Below the pieces are notes generated by a model. It did no database searches, had not been told where the DNA came from, and worked only from the letters and a program-made list of their open reading frames with translations. Shown here piece after piece: positions 8,132-16,935 of a stretch of DNA of 64,000 bases. The DNA is from Chitinophaga costaii (GTDB lineage Bacteria > Bacteroidota > Bacteroidia > Chitinophagales > Chitinophagaceae). Both the position numbers and the translations under genes were made by a program. Each line of letters starts with the position of its first letter. Position 1 is the stretch's first letter. Location of the stretch: the NCBI RefSeq assembly GCF_900094705.1, contig NZ_FMAR01000004.1:310001-374000 (forward strand). Reading direction: 5' to 3'.

Positions 8132-9754
8132 ATGCTTCATCGTATGAAAGATGCAAGACTGCGGAGCTACGTGCTTACCGCCACGACTTACTTATTATTA
8201 CTAGTTTTATTGAACGGGTTTGGCGTTAATGTATATGCGCAGGCGCTGAATGGCGGCCAAGAGCGCACCGTTGCGGGCGTAGATATACCGCTCACCAATC
8301 CCTCGCTGGAAGATGCTCCCAAAGTAGATGCTGCACCCAGGGGATGGTTTACTTATGGCCAAACACCAGACATTCAGCCTGGAATTGGCGATATTCACCA
8401 ACCCGCTTCCAATGGTCAAAGTTATGCAGGCTGCTTGCACGCTTCTTACTATGATGAAGCCATTGGCCAGCAACTATCCACCCCACTGAAGGCTGGCGTT
8501 ACGTACGCTGTTTCATTTGACCTGGCATATCCTGCCTATTATTCTACCGGCATTTGCAGTGGTTCTTTTGCGATTTATGGTAGCAATAATGCTGGCGAAA
8601 AACAGGTGCTGCTCTGGCATATTGAAGGTTTCATGCACAAGGACTGGCGGCGCTATACGGCTGAATTTACACCTACTACCGATTTTAAATATATACTGGT
8701 AGGGCCCGACAACGATGCCGGATGCCCCAGCAGTAAGTACACTGCCGTCCTTTTCGACAATTTTTCCAACACCTTACATGCCCTGCCCGTCATTAGCACC
8801 GAAAGTACCAATACCTGCGCTGGCAGTAACAATGGCAGCGCCCGCGTGAAAGTGTCCGACAATGGCGATGGTTACCAATATTTATGGACACCTGGCAATT
8901 ACACCACAGCCAGCGTAGCCCACCTGCCTGCCGGAAAATACAATGTGCAGGTTACCGATCCACAGGGCGTAATAAGCAACCGCACGGTAATCATACAGGC
9001 CACGATGCTTCAAGTGGTGCCCAAGGTTACCCTCCCCACCTGTGCCGATCGTACCGATGCATCCATTACTTTGCAGGCGGCTGGGGGTGTAGCGCCTTAC
9101 ACTTTTAGTATAAATGACCGTACCGTACAGGATACGCCACAGTTCAGCCACCTGGCTGCCGGCACCTACCAGGCCACCGTACAGGATGCCATGGGTTGCG
9201 CCACAACTATAGAACAGATTACTATCGACAACCCAGCTTCCCTGCAAATAAATTCCATCGCCATACACCCGGTAAGCTGTGATAATAATGAGCCGCAGAT
9301 TACCGTGGTACCAGAAGGTGGCATACCTCCCTATAGCTTCAGCATAGATGGTGCGCACTGGCAAACAGAAAATACCTGGTACCGCCTGGATGCCGGTAAT
9401 TATGAAGTGGTGGTGAGCGACGCCCAACACTGCGAAATAAAAACGGCAGCCTCCGTAACACGCGACGACACCCGCTGCGCCGTGATGGTACCGAACGCCT
9501 TTTCCCCCAACAACGATGGGCATAACGATGTGTTCAAGCCCCAGTCTTACGCCACGATTCTCCACTACCGGCTCACCATCTTCAACCGCTGGGGCCAGCA
9601 GCTTTTTGACACTGCAGACCCCAATACCGCATGGGACGGCTATTTCAAAGGCCAGTTGCAGGACGCCGGCGCCTATGTGTGGGTGCTAACCTACCGCGAC
9701 ATGCAGGCGCAGGACCGTAAACAAACCGGTGCGGTGCTGCTGGTGCGGAATTGA
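8132..9754 (+). CDS. T9SS type-B sorted surface protein with SprB repeats
   Basis: 540 residues from ATG 8132 (ATG 8144 also possible; the TTG at 8114 is less likely). A signal peptide ends near VYAQ. The first 200 residues look like a carbohydrate-binding-like jelly roll (GWFTYGQTPDIQPG, YAVSFDLAYPAYYS, DWRRYTAEFTPT). Then follow three SprB-type repeats, each with a PYTFSI or YQYLW core and a GTYQATVQDAMGC-like end. The C-terminus is a gliding-motility/type-B sorting domain: PNAFSPNNDGHNDVF, LTIFNRWGQQLFD, WDGYFKGQ, AGAYVWVLTYRD. Such domains direct export by the type IX secretion system and surface attachment through partner PorP/SprF proteins, not seen here. Function is likely adhesion or binding. 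Confidence 0.85.
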   Translation: MLHRMKDARLRSYVLTATTYLLLLVLLNGFGVNVYAQALNGGQERTVAGVDIPLTNPSLEDAPKVDAAPRGWFTYGQTPDIQPGIGDIHQPASNGQSYAGCLHASYYDEAIGQQLSTPLKAGVTYAVSFDLAYPAYYSTGICSGSFAIYGSNNAGEKQVLLWHIEGFMHKDWRRYTAEFTPTTDFKYILVGPDNDAGCPSSKYTAVLFDNFSNTLHALPVISTESTNTCAGSNNGSARVKVSDNGDGYQYLWTPGNYTTASVAHLPAGKYNVQVTDPQGVISNRTVIIQATMLQVVPKVTLPTCADRTDASITLQAAGGVAPYTFSINDRTVQDTPQFSHLAAGTYQATVQDAMGCATTIEQITIDNPASLQINSIAIHPVSCDNNEPQITVVPEGGIPPYSFSIDGAHWQTENTWYRLDAGNYEVVVSDAQHCEIKTAASVTRDDTRCAVMVPNAFSPNNDGHNDVFKPQSYATILHYRLTIFNRWGQQLFDTADPNTAWDGYFKGQLQDAGAYVWVLTYRDMQAQDRKQTGAVLLVRN

Positions 9755-9781
9755 GTATTTTATTTTATCGGATTTTCCTGG

Positions 9782-9913
9782 CTATAGGTAGCTTTTGTAA
9801 TGGGTTGTAAATTAATCAGTTAATTCCTTGTTAATGACGCCATAAACTTTCAACCCATTTCCTTTATCCCTTATTTTTGAGACGGAGGAAAAAAATTGTT
9901 AACCTATAGGTAG
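9782..9913 (+). promoter_or_regulatory. promoter/operator region of toxin-antitoxin pair
   Basis: The 10-mer CTATAGGTAG occurs at 9782-9791 and again at 9904-9913; the second copy overlaps the perfect palindrome ACCTATAGGT (9902-9911) four bases before the toxin start. Between them is a -7 element TATTTTTG (9872-9879) and GTTAAT at 9820 and 9830. Paired operators around the promoter fit autorepression by the downstream XRE antitoxin; binding is inferred. Confidence 0.45.
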
Positions 9914-9916
9914 ATC

Positions 9917-10471
9917 ATGAAAATTGTTTGTATATTCGTGGAGGGAAATAATGGGCTGTGGTCCATACAGCTTCCCGGAGAGCCCCAGCATGAATTTGAT
10001 AAGTTCTTTAACGCCATTAATGATGTGGAGTGGCTGAAAAACTTCTTCACCCGCAATGAAGATGACTTGTGTAGCGGATATTTCCGGCAGGTCAATGTAA
10101 ATAACGCCGTATTAAAAACCTTTGAAGAAGCAGCGGGCATGGAAGACGCCTTGTACACCTATTGGGAGCAAGGATGTTTGCATAGGGGCGGTTCCCTGGA
10201 ACATTTATTTAAGCCCCTCCATAACTTTGAATATGCGGTAGGTTTTCATCAGAAAAGTAAGGCCAGGCTTAGGAATGGATGGTTGCGCCTGTATGCTATA
10301 AGGCTGGACAGAAATTGCTTTTTAGTGACGGGTGGGGCCATTAAGCTTACCCAGGATATGCACAGGCCGCACTTGCAGCAGGAATTAAGAAAACTGGCTA
10401 TTACCAAAGGTTGGTTGCAAGAGCAGGGCATTCATTTTCCGGAAGATTTGAATACCTATCAGGAAGATTAA
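9917..10471 (+). CDS. putative toxin of a type II toxin-antitoxin pair
   Basis: 184 residues, no signal peptide. The C-terminal half holds KARLRNGWLRLYAIRLDRN followed by FLVTGGAIKLTQDM, a beta-hairpin pattern like that of RelE/HigB-type ribosome-dependent endoribonucleases (a basic RLxxIR strand then a KLT segment and a final helix). The N-terminal half is not recognised. It is followed 48 bases later by an XRE-family gene, the toxin-first order of HigBA-type modules, and is preceded by repeated palindromes that look like operator sites. It is longer than classical HigB (about 90-120 residues). Assignment rests on context and the C-terminal pattern; no catalytic residues can be assigned with certainty. 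Confidence 0.6.
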   Translation: MKIVCIFVEGNNGLWSIQLPGEPQHEFDKFFNAINDVEWLKNFFTRNEDDLCSGYFRQVNVNNAVLKTFEEAAGMEDALYTYWEQGCLHRGGSLEHLFKPLHNFEYAVGFHQKSKARLRNGWLRLYAIRLDRNCFLVTGGAIKLTQDMHRPHLQQELRKLAITKGWLQEQGIHFPEDLNTYQED

Positions 10472-10519
10472 AGTAGGGTGCGTAAATATATTTTTTTAAA
10501 AATATTAATACTTACGATC

Positions 10520-10849
10520 ATGAACAATATCAACAAAAAGCTTGCAGACATCTCAGCTGGTGAGGTTTCTAACTGGCCGGAGCAGGTCAGGGCCCGCCGC
10601 GAAAACCGGGCCTGGCTAAAAAAATCCGCTATCATTGCCCTGAAAGTGCTGGAAGCCTTAAAGGCCCAGGGCCTTACCCAGAAAGACCTGGCCGGAAGGC
10701 TGGGGGTGTCGCCGCAGCAGGTGAGCAAGATCGTAAAAGGGCATGAAAACCTTACGCTGGAAACCATCACCCGGCTGGAGCAGGAACTCGGCATCCAGCT
10801 ATTGGTGGGGCCGGTAGCGGAGGAGAAGGAAATTGTGATTGTTTCTTAA
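10520..10849 (+). CDS. XRE-family antitoxin / helix-turn-helix regulator
   Basis: 109 residues from ATG 10520; a GTG at 10478 would add a hydrophobic AT-coded N-terminus and is unlikely. The HTH_3 fold spans about 45-100: LKAQGLTQKDLAGRLGVSPQQVSKIVKGHENLTLETITRLEQEL. The N-terminal 40 residues (WPEQVRARRENRAWLKKSA) are typical of HigA-like antitoxins of Bacteroidota. Co-directional with the putative toxin, with which it likely forms a complex that represses the shared promoter. An AT-rich 48-base spacer could carry an internal promoter that keeps antitoxin in excess. A plain XRE regulator is the alternative. Confidence 0.75.
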   Translation: MNNINKKLADISAGEVSNWPEQVRARRENRAWLKKSAIIALKVLEALKAQGLTQKDLAGRLGVSPQQVSKIVKGHENLTLETITRLEQELGIQLLVGPVAEEKEIVIVS

Positions 10850-11013
10850 GCGGTGGTGCAAATTGTAGTAAAAGCGCTTTCCGATGCAGAAAGTGGAGTG
10901 ACATCAAAACACCGGCTTCTCACAGTTATAATCGTTTCATTACGTAATCAGTATTCTATTGGTAAAACACTTTTCTAGGATATTCAATTTAGCCTTGCCT
11001 ACAACAAATTTCC

Positions 11014-11421
11014 TCAAATTAAGCTTTTACATTGGGAAGGTAAATACTCTGTTGGATCGCCATACTGGCTATGCCAATTATCGGGAACATATTGTTCTAT
11101 TCCAATGTCATCATAGGAGCTAACAAAAAAATTATTGTCAAAATCTATAAAAAAATTCAAAATATAATTCATTCCAGAAAAAGTATCTGGTTGAGTTTTA
11201 TCAATCTCTATCGCGATCATAAATTCATTAATATTATTATCATTTACTGTAAGAATATTATTGCGAAAAATAAATTCCCAATCATTAGGATTATATGAGG
11301 GATCATATTTTTTATAATCCAATATCCAATAGGCGATTGGCATCAAATACAAAGAACAATGTTCCTGAAATTTGATACAGCCGAATATATAACCTTCTTC
11401 TATTTTCTGTTGTATTGTCAT
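11014..11421 (-). CDS. putative immunity protein of an RHS toxin tip
   Basis: 135 residues, acidic, rich in Asn, Asp, Ile and aromatic residues, no signal peptide; no family is recognised. It overlaps the stop of the upstream toxin frame by four bases (ATGA at 11418-11421), the usual coupling of a polymorphic toxin tip and its immunity gene. Its AT content is well above the neighbours, also usual for exchanged immunity genes. It is intact although the toxin is frameshifted, as expected for a resident orphan immunity gene that still protects against kin toxins. The call is by position and composition. Confidence 0.6.
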   Translation of the reverse strand: MTIQQKIEEGYIFGCIKFQEHCSLYLMPIAYWILDYKKYDPSYNPNDWEFIFRNNILTVNDNNINEFMIAIEIDKTQPDTFSGMNYILNFFIDFDNNFFVSSYDDIGIEQYVPDNWHSQYGDPTEYLPSQCKSLI

Positions 11422-12619
11422 TGATTAAGTGTTTCTGTTTTCCCGGTGCCTGATATTGCTTGTTGTCGTAATTTATCAATATATGTTTTAGGTAATCCAT
11501 AGGCGCTATTTGATCTGGTCGGATCCGATATTTGAGGCCTACCAGGTTTCGCCTTGCCTTGAGCTTGAGGAACTCCATTTGCCACAATCTCATCTGCTAA
11601 ACTTTGTGGTATTTTAAACGAAGCAATTTGTGCACCCTTTTCTGAACCACCTCTTTTTTGATAGAAATATACTTGATGCGCTTTGTCATTCAATGTTACA
11701 TATAGCATTTCATCCCCTCTATATTTATCCCTCCATTCTTGTCGAAAGAAATTCTTGATCTACTTGCATTAGGAAGCTCTCCACCTTGTGTCCTATATAC
11801 TGTTGAAATTTTCGCATCTTCTAATGTCCTAGTGTACCATGCTCCTTCTGTTAATGGTCCATACATTGCAATATTGTTCTGCAATTGTATTGATATACTA
11901 AAAGCCTCTACATTATATGACCTATCCTCGTCAAGAAACATTTTTGGAAAAAGAGAGGCATCTGGGTTTTTCTCAAACTCTTTGAATAAAGCCATTCCGT
12001 TTTCATTTCCTCTGCCGTATGAACCGCTAAAACCAATGTAATATTTTTTGCCTTCATAATCAACTATTGCCCGTTCAGGAATTTTAAATGAATTTGGGCC
12101 GAGACCTATTGTTGCTATGCGCAACCACATCGGTATTGCTGCTGTTTCTTGTATAGAGGTTTGCTTTAAAGTCGTAGTTCCATGCTTGTAGGTAAGAGTA
12201 TAACGCTTTTCTTCTCCACCATCAAGGTCTATAGCCTGTATGGGTGTATTACCCGCAAACTGATAAGGTGTATACCACGGATAATTTTTCATTAGCGGAT
12301 CCGCAGATAGGAACCGCCCAATACGTGGATCATAAATCCTCATCCCATAATTCATTTGATTCCCATCACCCTTGACCTCATTATCATTTTCCTTCCCATT
12401 AAACCCATAACGATATTTCTCACTTGTACTATACGTTCGAGCGGGCATCAATGATCCAAATGGATAATAATCATTCGCACTAACCACATCCGCATTATAA
12501 TAAGCTACCGTACCATCACCATTATCTACTTCTATCTTTTTATCACTTATTGTAGCCATTACATTCCCACGATGGTCTGATAGTTCATATAACTTTTTCC
12601 CTCGTTTATAACTCGTCTC
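11418..12619 (-). pseudogene. orphan RHS C-terminal tip with frameshifted toxin domain
   Basis: Coding sense starts at 12619 without a start codon (a stop at 12620-12622 precedes) with KKLYELSDHRGNVMATISD, the end of an RHS/YD-repeat barrel, then YYPFGSLMPAR, YRYGFNGKENDNEV, YGMRIYDPRIGRFLSADPL and YTPYQFAGNTPIQAIDLDG, the RHS-associated core. An ATG at 12559 opens a 287-residue frame. After the core comes a variable tip; frame 1 ends at 11696 and an overlapping frame begins at 11708 (MLYVTLNDKAHQVYFY) and runs to 11418. The two halves read as one domain if one A is restored in the AAA run at 11708-11710. The long N-terminal shell (secretion and YD repeats) is missing, so this is a displaced, broken toxin cassette. 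Confidence 0.75.
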
Positions 12620-12629
12620 TCATGCATAT

Positions 12630-12663
12630 AAAAAGGCCGCACCCCGTAGCGTGCGGCCTTTTT
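12630..12663 (-). terminator. terminator at the end of the suf operon
   Basis: Perfect 13-bp stem AAAAAGGCCGCAC (12630-12642) / GTGCGGCCTTTTT (12651-12663), 8-base loop. A/T runs on both sides allow it to work on either strand; it lies 22 bases past the last suf gene and marks the boundary with the RHS remnant. Confidence 0.85.
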
Positions 12664-12684
12664 AGTGCCTGGCAAAGCAGTATT

Positions 12685-12993
12685 TTACATAAAACCAAGT
12701 TCCAGCTTGGCTTCTTCGCTCATCATTTCTTTATTCCATGGTGGGTCGAAGGTGAGGTGTACGTGTACATCACCCACATCTTCGAGGGCGCGCACTTTAT
12801 CTTCCACTTCCCGGATAATATCGCCGGCCACCGGGCAGGCCGGGGCGGTGAGGGTCATGGTGATCTTTACATTATGATCGTCTGCTACTTTTACTTCATA
12901 TACCAGGCCCAGTTCCCAGATATTTACGGGGATCTCCGGGTCAAAAACTGTTTTTAAAACAGTTTCTATCTGGTCTCTTAAAGGTTCGCTCAT
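12685..12993 (-). CDS. DUF59/MIP18-family Fe-S assembly factor (SufT-like)
   Basis: 102 residues, one DUF59 domain over the whole length. Seen: FDPEIPVNIWELGLVYEV at 17-34, the conserved Cys53 in TAPACPVAGD, and LTFDPPWNKEMMSEEAKLELGF. DUF59 proteins help Fe-S cluster maturation or delivery and are regular members of SUF operons (SufT/PaaD-like). It is the last gene of the operon, 18 bases after sufE, and is followed at once by a strong terminator. No ATPase domain is fused. Confidence 0.88.
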   Translation of the reverse strand: MSEPLRDQIETVLKTVFDPEIPVNIWELGLVYEVKVADDHNVKITMTLTAPACPVAGDIIREVEDKVRALEDVGDVHVHLTFDPPWNKEMMSEEAKLELGFM

Positions 12994-13011
12994 CTTTTTA
13001 TCTTTTATGAC

Positions 13012-13443
13012 TCAGGAACCGCTACCAGCCTTAGTTTGATAGGCGAGCGCGTATAATTTCATTTGTTTTAGCATACTCAGTAATCCGTTGGACCGGGTAG
13101 GCGAGAGGTGACTGCTCAGGCCTATTTTATCGATAAAATAAATATCGGCGTCTACAATCTCTTTGGGCGTGTGGTTAGATAATACGCTTACCAGGAGGCT
13201 TACCAACCCTTTAGTGATGATGGCATCGCTATCGGCAGTAAATACCAGCTTACCATCCACCAGTTCTGTGTGCAGCCATACCTGCGACTGGCAACCTTTA
13301 ATGAGGTTGTCGGGCGTTTTGTACTGCGGATCTATGAGGGGTAAATTTTTGCCCAGGGAAATAATATGTTCGTATTTATCCATCCATTCATCGAAGAATG
13401 AAAAATCAGATATTAGCTCGTCCTGTGTTTCGTTAATCGTCAT
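13012..13443 (-). CDS. sufE: SufE cysteine desulfurase activator
   Basis: 143 residues, normal for SufE. It takes persulfide sulfur from SufS and passes it to the SufBCD scaffold. The sulfur-accepting Cys51 sits in NLIKGCQSQVWL; downstream are DSDAIITKGLVSLL and LSPTRSNGLLSMLKQMK, the standard SufE order. Cytosolic. It lies 29 bases after sufS, so the desulfurase and activator are co-transcribed and probably translated in balance. Confidence 0.93.
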   Translation of the reverse strand: MTINETQDELISDFSFFDEWMDKYEHIISLGKNLPLIDPQYKTPDNLIKGCQSQVWLHTELVDGKLVFTADSDAIITKGLVSLLVSVLSNHTPKEIVDADIYFIDKIGLSSHLSPTRSNGLLSMLKQMKLYALAYQTKAGSGS

Positions 13444-13472
13444 TTCGTATATCCGTTAGCGTTAGTTGGAAA

Positions 13473-14723
13473 TTACCCCAGCATTGTTGCGGCCTTTTTT
13501 ACCGCAGTTACCAGGTGATCTATTTCCTCGGTGGTATTGTACAGGCCAAAGGAGGCGCGTACGGTACCGGGTATTTTGAAGAAGTCCATAATAGGTTCTG
13601 TGCAGTGGTGGCCGGTGCGTACAGCGATGCCCTGCTTATCCAGCAGCTCGCCGAGATCGTAAGGGTGAATGTCTTTTACCAGGAAAGAAATGGCTCCTGC
13701 ACGGTGGCTGGCCTGGCCAATGAAACGGATGCCATCTATGCTGGAAAGCGCCTCCAGGGCGTATTGGAGCAGGTGTGTTTCCCAGGCACCAATGTTGGCC
13801 ACGCCAATGCCCTGCACGTATTTTACAGCCGCCCCCAAACCAATAGCACCGGAAATATCGGGCGTACCGGCTTCAAATTTATAGGGCAGTTCGTTATAAA
13901 TGGTTTTGGCAAACGTAACGGTCTTGATCATGTCGCCGCCGCCCTGGTAAGGAGGCAGTTTGTTGAGCCATTCAGACTTGCCATACAGCACGCCGATGCC
14001 GGTAGGGCCGTATAGTTTATGGCCGGAGAAGGCGAGGAAGTCTACGTCCAGCGCTTGTACATCTACTTGTCTGTGCTGAATGGCCTGAGCGCCGTCCAGC
14101 AGCACAGGAATGCCTTTGGCATGGGCCAGGCGAATGATGTCCTGCACAGGATTTACGGTGCCAAGGGTATTGGATACGTAGGTGCAGGCTACAATTTTCA
14201 CCGTATCATCCAGCATGGCCTCGTAGGCTTCCATTTCCAGTTCGCCGCGCTCATTTACCGGAATAATGCGCAGTGTGGCTTCGCGTTCTTCGCAAACGAT
14301 CTGCCAGGGTACAATGTTGGAGTGATGTTCTATGGCGGAAATGATCACAGTATCGCCCTTGCGGATGATCTTGCGGCCAAATACATTGGCCACCAGGTTA
14401 ATGCTATCTGTAGTGCCTTTGGTGAAGATCACCTCATGGTTATGGGCTGCATTGATATAACGGGCAATGATACGGCGGCTTTCTTCGTAAGCCTCGGTGG
14501 CTATCTGGGAAAGATGGTGTACGCCCCGGTGTACGTTACTATTATAGCCGGTGTAATAGTCCTGCAGCGTTTGCAGCACGATGTTGGGCTTTTGGGTAGT
14601 AGCGGCACTGTCTAAATAAATGAGCGGTTTGCCATACACTTGTTGGCGTAGGATGGGAAAATCCTGGCGCAAGCGCGCTACATCGTATGCGAGGGGAGCG
14701 GTGTCGGTAGCAGATGATATCAT
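13473..14723 (-). CDS. sufS: SufS cysteine desulfurase
   Basis: 416 residues, a class II (SufS) aminotransferase-fold, PLP-dependent enzyme that removes sulfur from cysteine. Seen: YLDSAATTQKP at 37-47, the PLP-Schiff-base Lys236 in SGHKLYGPTGIG, and the catalytic Cys374 in RTGHHCTEPIMDF on the short loop typical of SufS (not the long IscS loop). Between sufD and this gene is a 96-base spacer with a 22-bp inverted repeat that may affect mRNA processing or expression ratio. Confidence 0.95.
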   Translation of the reverse strand: MISSATDTAPLAYDVARLRQDFPILRQQVYGKPLIYLDSAATTQKPNIVLQTLQDYYTGYNSNVHRGVHHLSQIATEAYEESRRIIARYINAAHNHEVIFTKGTTDSINLVANVFGRKIIRKGDTVIISAIEHHSNIVPWQIVCEEREATLRIIPVNERGELEMEAYEAMLDDTVKIVACTYVSNTLGTVNPVQDIIRLAHAKGIPVLLDGAQAIQHRQVDVQALDVDFLAFSGHKLYGPTGIGVLYGKSEWLNKLPPYQGGGDMIKTVTFAKTIYNELPYKFEAGTPDISGAIGLGAAVKYVQGIGVANIGAWETHLLQYALEALSSIDGIRFIGQASHRAGAISFLVKDIHPYDLGELLDKQGIAVRTGHHCTEPIMDFFKIPGTVRASFGLYNTTEEIDHLVTAVKKAATMLG

Positions 14724-14729
14724 AAAAAA

Positions 14730-14812
14730 AGCTTTTAGCGGTTAGCTTTTAGTGGTCAGCTTTGGCTGCTAACAACTATTCGCTAACGGCTAAAAGCTAA
14801 TAGCTAAAAGCT
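14730..14812. repeat. 22-bp inverted repeat inside the suf operon
   Basis: AGCTTTTAGCGGTTAGCTTTTA (14730-14751; two mismatches) faces TAAAAGCTAATAGCTAAAAGC T (14791-14812); loop 39 bases. Each arm is itself made of two AGCTTTTA-like units. It fills almost the whole sufD-sufS spacer. It could be a mobile palindromic repeat, an RNA-processing site or a weak attenuator. Confidence 0.65.
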
Positions 14813-14819
14813 ACAGGCC

Positions 14820-16130
14820 TTAATTAATTACGATGGATTCTTCGATATGCGAAATGATGTAATCCTGTACTGCCGGTATTTTTACCTGGTCGGTGATATC
14901 GTAGGCAAAGGCACCCACCAGCATATTGCGGGCGGCTTCTTCGCCAATACCCCGGCTGCGCAGGTAAAACAGGGCTTCCTGGTTAAACTGCCCAACGGTA
15001 AATCCGTGGCTGCATTTTACATCGTCTGCATATATTTCCAGCTGTGGCTGGGAATTGATGTCGGCTTTGTCGCTCAGCAGCAGGTTACTGTTCTGCTGGA
15101 ATGCATTGGTCTTTTGTGCGATCTGGTTTACATGAATACGACCGGTGAATACGGCCTTCGCGCTATCAAGCAGTACCCCCTTGTACAACTCATTGCTATT
15201 GCAATTAGGCCGCAGGTGATCTACAAAAGTATGATTGTCTACGTGCTGCGCATCGTTGGCTACATACAGGCCGAGCATATTGCTTTCGGTGTAGTTGCCA
15301 TGAAGCGCTACGCTCAGGTTATTGCGCGTGAAGGAAGCCGCAGGCAGGGTAAAGTTAAAATGATGGTAGCGGCTATACTGTTCCTGTTCAGTAGCCGTGT
15401 AGTGAATATAACGGCCATCTTTTGCCGCCATTTGGAGATTGTAGTGAGAAAATTCTGCATTCTCTTTTACGATAGTCTCCGTAACGCCATTAACCAGTAC
15501 AATACCATTATCACTGAGGTCTAGTACAGATTCTACGATTTCCAGGGCCGCATTGGTATGGATTATCCAGAGATTGCGGGGCTGGATAAAGGCGTTTTTA
15601 TGGGTAGTGGTATAAACGTTTAGCAGGTATATGGGTTTGTCTACAATCACATTGGCTGCCACTTCTATAAACAGTCCACCGGTAAAAAGGGCGGTGTTGA
15701 GTGCTGCAAAGGGCTGATCCTGTAGGTGAATGTGCTGGCCCAGGTGTTCCTGCACCAACGGGCGGGTGGCCGCAGCAGCCAGGGGCTCTATGGTAACGCC
15801 TTTAATAGCAGGTAAGGTAGAAAGGTTTTCCTGAAAATGGCCATTCACCAGCACCACGCGGTAGGCATCCAGGCCTACAATGCTGGCGGGTGCCAGTTGC
15901 GTTTCCGTTACCGTGCCGGCAACAGGGGAGAAGGTGAAGGGATCTTTAAGGAATAACTGTACGTTGGTATAACGCCAGTCTTCCGCTTTCGTGGTAGGCA
16001 GCCCCAGCGTTTTGAAGCGGGTAAAAGCTTCTTCGCGCAGTGGCAAAAAATTGCCTGGTGTGGCATCCAGGAAACCCGGGAAGCCATCCACGATGTAATT
16101 ATAAAATGGAGTGGTTACCTCGTTTGTCAT
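14820..16130 (-). CDS. sufD: SufD scaffold subunit
   Basis: 436 residues, beta-helix protein of the SufBC2D scaffold on which Fe-S clusters are built. Seen: the N-terminal KTLGLPTTKAEDWRYTN region, the right-handed helix core, and the C-terminal CSHGFTVGQFNQEALFYLRSRGI in which the conserved His (of SHG) is involved in cluster assembly at the SufB-SufD interface. It follows sufC by 8 bases. More divergent than SufB, as is usual for SufD. Confidence 0.93.
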   Translation of the reverse strand: MTNEVTTPFYNYIVDGFPGFLDATPGNFLPLREEAFTRFKTLGLPTTKAEDWRYTNVQLFLKDPFTFSPVAGTVTETQLAPASIVGLDAYRVVLVNGHFQENLSTLPAIKGVTIEPLAAAATRPLVQEHLGQHIHLQDQPFAALNTALFTGGLFIEVAANVIVDKPIYLLNVYTTTHKNAFIQPRNLWIIHTNAALEIVESVLDLSDNGIVLVNGVTETIVKENAEFSHYNLQMAAKDGRYIHYTATEQEQYSRYHHFNFTLPAASFTRNNLSVALHGNYTESNMLGLYVANDAQHVDNHTFVDHLRPNCNSNELYKGVLLDSAKAVFTGRIHVNQIAQKTNAFQQNSNLLLSDKADINSQPQLEIYADDVKCSHGFTVGQFNQEALFYLRSRGIGEEAARNMLVGAFAYDITDQVKIPAVQDYIISHIEESIVIN

Positions 16131-16138
16131 GATACAGA

Positions 16139-16903
16139 TTAAACAGATTCTTTCAGGTGATATGCTTCTTTCAGCCAGTCGTATCCTTTTTCTTCCAGCT
16201 CCAGCGCCAGTTCTTTAGTGCCGGTTTTTACGATTTGTCCGTTGTACAGAACATGCACGAAATCGGGCACGATGTATTCCAACAGGCGCTGGTAGTGCGT
16301 AATCATCACGAAAGCGTTGTCGCTGTTCCGGAGTTTATTCACGCCATTGGATACAATGCGGAGGGCATCGATATCAAGTCCGGAATCTGTTTCGTCCAGG
16401 ATGGAGAGCTTGGGCTCCAGCATGGCCAATTGCAGAATTTCATTGCGTTTCTTTTCGCCGCCGGAAAAACCTTCATTCAGAGAGCGGTTCATCAGGTTGG
16501 CGTCGAAGCTTACCAGTTGCTGTTTTTCCTTGGTATATTTCAGGAAATCACGGGCTTCCATGGGCGGCAGGCCTTTGTAAGCGCGCATTTCGTTCACGGC
16601 AGTTTTCAGGAAAGTGATATTGGACACGCCAGGAATTTCTACCGGGTACTGGAAAGCCAGGAAGATACCTTCACGGGCGCGTACTTCGGGAGCCATTTCC
16701 AGGAGGTCCTGTCCTTCAAAAATTATTTCGCCCTGCGTTACCGTGTAGTTTTCACGACCCGCCAGTACAGAGGCCAGGGAACTTTTGCCGGAGCCGTTGG
16801 GACCCATAATGGCATGGATCTCACCCCGGTTTATTTCCAGGTTTATACCTTTAAGAATCTGTTTACCTTCAACTTCCGCATGCAGGTTTCTAATTGATAA
16901 CAT
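16139..16903 (-). CDS. sufC: SufC ATPase of the Fe-S scaffold complex
   Basis: 254 residues, an ABC-type ATPase that drives the conformational cycle of SufBC2D but does no membrane transport. Seen: Walker A GPNGSGKSSL at about 34-43, Q-loop in AFQYPVEIPG, signature FSGGEKKRNEI, Walker B LSILDETDSGLD and the H-loop MITHYQR. The KKRNEI after the signature is characteristic of SufC. Lies 32 bases after sufB. Confidence 0.95.
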   Translation of the reverse strand: MLSIRNLHAEVEGKQILKGINLEINRGEIHAIMGPNGSGKSSLASVLAGRENYTVTQGEIIFEGQDLLEMAPEVRAREGIFLAFQYPVEIPGVSNITFLKTAVNEMRAYKGLPPMEARDFLKYTKEKQQLVSFDANLMNRSLNEGFSGGEKKRNEILQLAMLEPKLSILDETDSGLDIDALRIVSNGVNKLRNSDNAFVMITHYQRLLEYIVPDFVHVLYNGQIVKTGTKELALELEEKGYDWLKEAYHLKESV

Positions 16904-16935
16904 AATACTTGTTTGTGCTTGTGTTTTTTGCTTCT

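Noticed and set aside
10478..10519. GTG start for the XRE gene
   Set aside because: Would add a hydrophobic AT-coded stretch unlike HigA-type antitoxins; ATG 10520 fits better.
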